Assembly (NCBI GenBank): GCA_902984215.1
Contig: CADWAF010001960.1
Location: forward strand, 1 to 15,877
From: Willaertia magna
Lineage: Eukaryota > Heterolobosea > Eutetramitea > Acrasida > Naegleriidae
Reading direction: 5' to 3'
DNA length: 15,877 nt
Positions 1-6,600 of the stretch are shown here, one piece after another. Positions within the stretch are counted from its first letter, which is position 1. Each line of letters begins with the position of its first letter. The notes under the pieces were generated by a model. That model was given only the letters and a program-made list of their open reading frames with translations. It was not told the DNA's origin and did not search any database. A program made the translations under genes and the position numbers.

Positions 1-3000
1 AGTCCAACTGGTTTATTATTTAAAATATTCCATTCTCTTTCTGATCTTCTACCAAATGGATGTTTACCAGTTAGAACATAAAATATTATACAACCTAATG
101 CAAATATATCAACTGCTTTGGTCATTCTATTTTGGAAATTATCTTCTTTTTTAGGTAAATTATTGTTGATTGTTGTAATTTCTGTAATTTCAGTTGTTAA
201 TGTAGTATTATTATTGTAAAGTTCATCGTCACGTGATACACTTGTTGTGATTTCATTGTGATGAATAGATTGTTCAATATGTAATAAAATTTCAGGTGCT
301 TGCCAACCAATTGTACCAACAAATGCATTGTCAGCATTATTTCCTTTTTGTTGTTTTTCATTTTGTAAAATATTTTGTGTATTTTTTTGTAAACCTTTTT
401 GTAAAGTTACTTGTTGTGTAGTTCCATGAAAACTTAATTCATAAAAACTTGATTGATATTGTTCTAATCTTTTACCTAAACCCATATCACTTAATTTTAT
501 ATTTCCTTCTTCATCCAATAATATATTCTATAAATGGTTTACAATTTTTTATAAAATATTATTATAAAATATTATTGTAAAATATTATTGTAAAATACTT
601 ACTTGTGGTTTTAAATCACGATGTACAATTCCTAATGAATGAATATGTTCAATTGCTAAAACTAATTGTTTTAACATTTTTTGTAAACTATCCTTTACAA
701 CATTTGTAAAAATATTATTTTTTTGTAATAAATAATTCTCTAAAGTTCCACCAGTACATAATTCTAATGCTAAATAAATAAATTGTTCATCTTCTTCTTG
801 TGCATAATATCTTACTATATTTGGATGTGAATCTGATTGGATTAATAAGGAAATTTCTTTTTGTGCAAATTTTACAAAATCTTTTAACATTCTTTTTACT
901 GCAATTTTTCTATAAATAGAAGTTTTTTCTTTTGAATTTACAGAATTTGAGTTTTGTAAACTTTGTAAATTTGTATTTCCATATTGTAAAATACCATTGT
1001 AAACAATTGTACCATTACTTCCATATCCTAAAATTTCATTGTAAAATAAAGTGATATTTCCAATTGTATATTCATTTCCATTTTTAACTGAAATTTTCTC
1101 TTCGGAAAACTCTTCGGAAATTACTTCATTTGTCTCTTCGGAGAATTTCCTAATTCTTCTCTTTTCTTCTCTATTTTTAATAAACATTACAATTGCTATA
1201 CTTGTTAAAGCTAAAACTACAATTAAGGAAGTTGAAATTATTGTAATTGCTAATTGATCTATAAAAGTATCTGAATTAAATAAATTATTTAATTTTTCTT
1301 CTTGTAAAAAATGTGATTCAATTTCCTTAATTGTAATTTCTTCATAAATTGTAAAGTTTTCTAAAAGTTGTTCCATTGGATCTATATTTGGAATATTTTG
1401 TGATAAATCAATTGTGACAATTGCTTTTTGATTATTGTCTTTATGTTCTGAAATTGTATCCATTAATAATTTATTATTTTTGTAAAGTTTTTGTAAAAAT
1501 GTTTTATGTGGATTATCACAAATAATACTTGGATTAATACTTGTCAAAACTAAATCATCTTTTTCTAAAAAATCTTTGTGACTTTTTGTTGGGGTCAAAG
1601 TTGTCACACGATTTGGTTCTTTTAATAAATTAATTTGATTGACTTTTGATTTATTTACATCATTAATTTTTTGTGTAAAATTATTTTCATCATTTTCACT
1701 TGAATTAATTAATAAATAATTATTTTTTTGTAAATTTTTTTGTAAACTTTTTTTAAAAGGTACAATACTATGTTCAATAATATATTTTGTATTAATTTCT
1801 TTATTTTGTTTTAAATATAAAAAATGTTTAATAAATAATTTTTCTAAATTTGGTAAATTATTATTTTGTAAAGTGTCATCTTCATTAATTATTTGATTTA
1901 AATCTTGAATTGGCATTTTTACTTTACAAAAAATAAATTTATTTTTTTGTAAAAAACTTTTTTTTTGTAAAAATAAATGTATTGGTTGATTATCAAATTT
2001 AAAATTATTCATTACAAAATTATTTTTTTGTGACTTTTCAATTAAATATAAAAAATTATCTACAGTTGACAAGGCAATCACATTTCTATCTTTACAAAAA
2101 TTTTCATTATTTTCTATTTTTGGTAAATTAAAATCTTTTTTGTAAAATTCATTGTAAATATCTTCTCCGTAATTCTCCTCTAAAGAACCTAACGGATGAA
2201 TCTCCGAAAATGTATAATTCCAATGAATATTTCCATTTAAAGTATTCATTGCATAAACATTATAATTTGTTCTAATTAAAGTAATTAAATAATTTTCTAA
2301 ATTTAAATCTTCTTTTAATTCTCCGTCACGTTTATCAATTTTAAAAATATTTACTTTTTTAGAACTAATATAAATAATTTCCTTATTTTTACTATAAAAA
2401 GGAGATTCTTTTACAAAATCGTAAATATTCATTTTTAATTTTTCAATTTTACCATTTTTATTTATTTTATTTGTATAAATATAGATATTTCCATTAATGG
2501 AAGGGATAAATTGTATTTCTGAATTTTCATCTTCTAAATTTGTAAATTGTAAAAATGGTCCACCAATAGATTTTTTCCAAATTATATTTTTTGTAAATTG
2601 ATCAATTCCGTAGATATTTCCATTTAAAGTAATTACTAAATAAATTGGATTTTGATTATAATCTTCATTTAAAGAATTTTTTTCATAAAATTCTTTTCTA
2701 AAAATAGATAATTGATTATTATTTAAATTATTATTTTGTAAAAGATTTTCTTCTTCTTCTTTAATATTATTACAAATTACAAAAGAAGATAAAAATAAAA
2801 AAATAAAAAAACTTAAAATATTTTTTTTAAAATGTTTGTTAAATAAAATATTTTTTAAAAAATCAAAAATATAAAAAAAGAATAAATATAATACTTGTTG
2901 TTGTTGATAAATTAAATTTATCATTTCATTATTATTATAGATAATCATCATTTTTGAAGATTCAAATAGGACTAGATCTTGAAATAAAAGTTCCATCTTT

Positions 3001-3113
3001 CCTACATTTTTACTTCTTTCATCAATCTCCTTCCTCATTAATTGTTGTTGTTGTTGATACTTGTTGTCATTGTTTAATTCTCCATCATTTTCGGAATTTA
3101 AAAATTTTGGCAT
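1..3113 (-). CDS. IRE1: IRE1-type ER stress sensor kinase/endoribonuclease, 3' end outside window
   Basis: IRE1 is an ER membrane protein whose luminal domain senses unfolded proteins and whose cytosolic kinase/RNase signals the response. Exon 1 runs 3113 to 603 and exon 2 from 527 off the left edge. Exon 1 shows a hydrophobic signal-like stretch (about residues 98-114), a luminal domain with propeller-type motifs (LNGNIYGID near 163, [10 protein letters not shown] near 291), a membrane helix (about 621-644), then a kinase: G-loop GYGSNG 696-701, Lys740, Glu753, HRDLKPQ 831-837. Exon 2 continues with [22 protein letters not shown] and VDIFALGC, the order known for IRE1. The catalytic residues seen are intact. 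The KEN RNase domain is not in the window. Odd points: about 95 residues precede the signal-like stretch, two long insertions interrupt the kinase, and LQK/LQN words recur throughout. Start: first ATG at 3113; ATG at 2924 is an alternative. Other eIF2alpha-type kinases are less likely because of the GTxGWxAPE and VDIFxLGC motifs. Confidence 0.93.
528..602 (-). other. Intron in the IRE1 gene (75 nt, phase 0)
   Basis: On the minus strand the intron starts GTAAGT right after the codon for Gln837 of HRDLKPQ and ends TTTATAG right before the Asn codon of NILL. Removing it joins the kinase catalytic loop HRDLKPQ-NILL exactly in frame, and the frame then stays open to the window edge. Without splicing the frame ends after four codons. 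It is nearly pure A+T and shows no clear TACTAAC branch-point motif. Confidence 0.95.
551..600 (-). repeat. 13-bp tandem repeat inside the IRE1 intron
   Basis: Three full units (551-563, 564-576, 577-589) of the plus-strand form RTAAAATATTATT are followed by a partial unit (590-600) that runs into the GTAAGT splice donor. The first two units begin with A and the third and fourth with G. The repeat makes up two thirds of the intron. Confidence 0.85.
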
Positions 3114-3285
3114 TTTTTTTGGAGGATTGTTTTGTCATTCAAAGCAAAAGAACACGTAATTGGTTTTTGAGAACAATACAATCCAAAAAGAAAGTGATGG
3201 TAATCTTGTAATCCACCATACATTACTTGTACTACTTTAACAAATAGGGAGAGAGATAATAGTTGATGACGTAAGAGTAAACAAT

Positions 3286-5106
3286 TTATTTCATCATCTT
3301 TACAAATTTAGTTACTTTTCTTTCACTTAATTTACAATCATAATTAATAGTTTTAAATAATAACTCAATGTCTAAATCTTCAAAATTATTTGTACATGAA
3401 TTTAAATGAGTTAAAAATTTCATTACACCATCATAATCTAATTTTAATAAATTATCTTTATAATAAATTAAAATACCTAAACATGACTGATACATATATA
3501 TTCTACCATGTAATAAATATCCATCCCATATTCTAGCAACTACATCTAATGGTAATGATTTACTAAATAAAGTAATAAACCAGTCAACAATAAAAACACT
3601 AAATTCTATTTTCAAATTTAAATTTAAATGATTATATAAAATTGGACTAAAATGAGATAATAATAATTTTATAAAATTAATATGAATATCTAAATATTCT
3701 GTATTCATTGTAAAAAATGGAATAAAATGATTGGATTGATAAAGTATTTGAAAATAATGTATAAATTGTGGTGATCTCTTTTTAGGTCCAAATAAATATT
3801 GTGTTACACTAAAATGTTGTGTATTTGAATTTTGTGATAATGTTCCAACAGCCAATGGATTAACATTACATTTTGATCGATGTAATAAATTACAAAAACA
3901 TACAAAAGCATCATATTCATCCATATATAGTAATAAAGTAGCAACTATATAACTCATTCCTTGAACATAACCAATATCAGGTCTAAATTTAGAATAACAT
4001 TCTAAAATTGTTTTAAATGGTAAATAATATGGTCCATCAGGATATTGAAAGAATTGTAAAGCTGGAAATGTTCTACATAAATCATATTGTATTAAATCTA
4101 TTGAACTGGACTGTTTCTCTAAATTAGAAATATTTTCCATTTTTATCTTCTCTTTTAAAATTGTATATAAACCTTCAGTTATTTGTAATTCATTTCCTAA
4201 AGAAATTTTCCATAATTCACTTCTTAAATTTGTTGGTATTCCATATTTATACCATTTCTTATACATTGCTTTATCTATAATATTATAAGCCTTAATATTA
4301 GGCATAATTACGGTTTTAAAATAATTTAAATTTTCTGTAATGATTAATTCTTTCTGTTTTTCCCGCTCTTTTTTCATTTTTTCTCTCATAGCCTTTTCAA
4401 TTAAATGTTTTTGTAGATTTTTAGCATTTTGCATTTCTTCTTCAGTTACTCCTATCAATGAAGAAATACCATTAGTAGTTGTACCATTATTGTTGTTAAG
4501 ATGGTTAATTAGGTTTGATTGAGAGGAGGTAAAGGTTGTTGAAGAGATATTATAGGAAGTATCTGTAGTTGTTGTTGAATTTGTAGAATTGGATATGGAA
4601 CTGTCAAATGAATTGGTACGAGGAAGTGAAGAATGTTCACTATTTGTATTATTTACGGTTAAGTGGGTTATATTATTAACTTGTTCATGATGATGGTTAT
4701 GGCCATGATTGTTTTTTGAGCTAGTCGTAAGAAGGTCCACAGAATTAGAAGAGGGATGATGAATCTCATTTATAGTTGTTGTTTTAGATGGAGGAGGGAT
4801 GGTGGATGGCATTGGAGGGAGATGTTGATGGTTTGGGTTATTGTTATTATTTTCAATTACTTTTTTCTTTACGGTAATTGTGTTGGATAAGTTATTATTA
4901 TTGTTGGTATCATTATTATTTGTAGGTATCGTTATTATTGGTTGATGATGATTTTCATTATTTGTTGTAGTTAGTATTATCGGGTTTTCTTCTACGGAAT
5001 GGTTAACATCAACTATACTGTGATTTGTTGTAGTTACATATTCTAGATCGTCTAAATTGTCTTCTACTTCTTTCATGTTATTATTTGGAACAAATAAATT
5101 GGCCAT
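3286..5106 (-). CDS. TBC-domain Rab GTPase-activating protein, TBC1D12/TBC1D14-like
   Basis: TBC proteins speed GTP hydrolysis by Rab GTPases in membrane traffic, using an Arg finger and a Gln finger. The 606-residue protein has a low-complexity Asn/Thr/His/Ser-rich first third (1-215), a charged helical stretch likely to form a coiled coil (about 222-260), and a TBC domain from about 288 to 565. Visible motifs are IPTNLRSELW (290-299), the Arg finger in YDLCRTFP (Arg345) and the Gln finger in GYVQGMS (Gln382); both catalytic residues are present. The FQYPDGPYY stretch, DEYDAFVCFCNLL and VDWFITLFSKSLPLDVVARIWD match the TBC1D12/14 subgroup, which is linked to autophagy and recycling endosomes; the target Rab here is unknown. 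The section between NLLHR and VDWF is about 45 residues longer than I recall for that family. A TAA lies in frame four codons before the ATG at 5106, which supports this start. Single exon; a leader intron is possible upstream. Confidence 0.92.
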   Translation of the reverse strand: MANLFVPNNNMKEVEDNLDDLEYVTTTNHSIVDVNHSVEENPIILTTTNNENHHQPIITIPTNNNDTNNNNNLSNTITVKKKVIENNNNNPNHQHLPPMPSTIPPPSKTTTINEIHHPSSNSVDLLTTSSKNNHGHNHHHEQVNNITHLTVNNTNSEHSSLPRTNSFDSSISNSTNSTTTTDTSYNISSTTFTSSQSNLINHLNNNNGTTTNGISSLIGVTEEEMQNAKNLQKHLIEKAMREKMKKEREKQKELIITENLNYFKTVIMPNIKAYNIIDKAMYKKWYKYGIPTNLRSELWKISLGNELQITEGLYTILKEKIKMENISNLEKQSSSIDLIQYDLCRTFPALQFFQYPDGPYYLPFKTILECYSKFRPDIGYVQGMSYIVATLLLYMDEYDAFVCFCNLLHRSKCNVNPLAVGTLSQNSNTQHFSVTQYLFGPKKRSPQFIHYFQILYQSNHFIPFFTMNTEYLDIHINFIKLLLSHFSPILYNHLNLNLKIEFSVFIVDWFITLFSKSLPLDVVARIWDGYLLHGRIYMYQSCLGILIYYKDNLLKLDYDGVMKFLTHLNSCTNNFEDLDIELLFKTINYDCKLSERKVTKFVKMMK

Positions 5107-5715
5107 ATGAATGTATTAATCGTTACTACCGTTCAACAATCTTGTTCTTTATTGTTTAAATTATTTTTATTTACTTTTGGTTAATTGCTTGTCAGCCTTT
5201 CTCTATTTCTTATTTTTGGTCTCGTACCCCAATTTATTTTTTTGTGATAAAAATTACCTATTAACCAAAGCACGTGCTTTTCTGTAGTTTGAAATTTTGG
5301 AATATTCGTTTTGGTTGTGTTTAGTAAGGAAAAGTGTGAGGGTTTTTTTATTAACAAAGTGTTAACAAGCAATATTGACAACTAATTATTACATTTAACC
5401 CCTGCATAAAGTAGAAAACTTTTGTGAATTTTGTGGCTTACTTTTATTGTTTCCTTACTTAAAACAAAATGGTAAACGAAAAAACATAAGTAGTTAGTAT
5501 ATGCTGTTCGTATTACTTACTTTGGCATACCATTTAGAATTAATACTATTGTTTTGTACAAGCAAGTGGGCGAGTGTACCTTAGTTGACTTTTTAGGAAG
5601 TGCTATTGTCGTACGCAACAAACTCACAAAGGGAAAACCAAGCTGCTTGCTGTTACATCTAATAAGTATTTTAACCCACTCATTACCAAAAAAACTGACA
5701 GAACATTAAAGCATC
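5107..5715. other. Intergenic region upstream of the TBC gene
   Basis: This 609-bp stretch holds the 5' leader/promoter side of the TBC gene and the 3' side of the unrecognised gene at 5716, both on the minus strand. A 66-codon minus-strand open frame (5181-5381) has no ATG and no recognisable content. The one signal worth noting is a possible intron at 5458-5520. No tRNA, repeat or clear regulatory motif was seen. Confidence 0.6.
5458..5520 (-). other. Candidate intron, possibly in the TBC gene leader
   Basis: On the minus strand, GTAAGT begins at 5520, TACTAAC lies at 5493-5499, and the first AG after it is in TTTTAAG, ending at 5458. The result is a 63-nt GT-AG candidate, close in size to the proven IRE1 intron. 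Two short upstream ATGs (5533 and 5528) precede the donor, but the spliced frames close quickly, so a leader intron is likelier than a coding one. TACTAAC also occurs by chance inside coding DNA in this window, so this is a hypothesis. Confidence 0.35.
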
Positions 5716-6330
5716 TTATTGCAGTTTTTGTTCTCTAATTTTTTTGTCAACAATATCATTCCATTCTTGTTGGATTTCTTCAAAGTTGATTTGTTTCAAT
5801 GGTAATTTGTAGAATGTATTATTATTCATCAACCAATTAAACTGTAGTGAAATTTGTTCGAATAACAAATTATTTTCATCATCTTTTTTTTCTAAATTCT
5901 TCGTACTTTCATGTTCAGTCATGTAATACATGTTTTTGGTGGTTGTTGACAACCGTTGTTCTATCGGTTCACATGTACTTGGGTTTACAAAAGTATAGTC
6001 TTCTGTATGTATGTGCCCACCTTTGGCACTTGCCATTACATGTGTTGTTGGTGATACATTAAATGCACATTTATCATTCTCTAAATTGTTATTTGTTTCA
6101 CATGACTTAGGCATGTCCATGGAAGAACTTTTAATACCAAGTTCATTAAAATCCAATTTCTTCTTTGACTTCTTTTTATTCTTGTAAACTCTTAACTCAA
6201 AGTAATTGTTATTAAAATCATTGTTGTTAGTAAGCTTTCGCATCCTTCTATGTTTTGCATGTTCCAATTCACTTGTTTTGCAAACAGTGGCGCTGTTACT
6301 AGTGGCATCTTCACTGAAATTGGCTTTCAT
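5716..6330 (-). CDS. Hypothetical protein, 204 residues
   Basis: I do not recognise this protein. The open frame reaches up to 6375, but that end begins with GTG; the first ATG is at 6330, giving 204 residues from MKANFSEDATSN and ending in REQKLQ at a TAA. It is hydrophilic, with no signal peptide or membrane segment. A basic cluster (YKNKKKSKKKLDF) could act as a nuclear localisation signal. The C-terminal 60 residues look helical, with Trp residues and alternating charge. Asn runs fit the neighbouring genes. An in-frame TAG about 15 nt above the GTG is preceded by a TTTAG that could be a splice acceptor, so a short upstream exon cannot be excluded. Of the predicted coding regions in this window, this is the least certain to be real. 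Confidence 0.6.
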   Translation of the reverse strand: MKANFSEDATSNSATVCKTSELEHAKHRRMRKLTNNNDFNNNYFELRVYKNKKKSKKKLDFNELGIKSSSMDMPKSCETNNNLENDKCAFNVSPTTHVMASAKGGHIHTEDYTFVNPSTCEPIEQRLSTTTKNMYYMTEHESTKNLEKKDDENNLLFEQISLQFNWLMNNNTFYKLPLKQINFEEIQQEWNDIVDKKIREQKLQ

Positions 6331-6600
6331 TTCGTTTAGAGTTGATTTTTTTGTTGATTGCGAGCTCCCCCGCACCTTGACTTTCCACTAAACACCGGTC
6401 TAGGAATCCCTCCACTCACATAATAACATATGATTGGCGTGTTTTTGCCTTTTTCAATTTTTGAATCATATTTCAACAAAATAGATTACAATTGTCTCTT
6501 ATTTATTTCAGCTATCTTTATAAGCAGGACTGAAATTTTAGAGGTGTGATTGTAAAGGCTAAATGAATTTTATGATAATAATGGTATAATCACTAATTAA

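Noticed and set aside
1051..1257. Plus-strand frame opposite IRE1
   Set aside because: It is antisense to the IRE1 membrane segment, and its hydrophobic look mirrors that segment.
2954..3211. Plus-strand frame across the IRE1 start
   Set aside because: It overlaps the IRE1 N-terminus on the other strand, and its His, Val and Cys runs arise from antisense repeat codons.
5181..5381. A 66-codon minus-strand frame as a small gene
   Set aside because: It begins with TTG, a TAG lies directly upstream, and the sequence has no recognisable feature. It could only be real with speculative upstream splicing.
5107..5715. tRNA or snoRNA genes in the largest gap
   Set aside because: No B-box-like GTTCGA block, paired arms, or C/D box pair at suitable spacing was found by eye.
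6225..6240. TACTAAC branch-point motif inside the 204-residue gene
   Set aside because: No donor and acceptor pair frames it and the reading frame is continuous, so it is a chance match (Lys-Leu-Thr-Asn codons).
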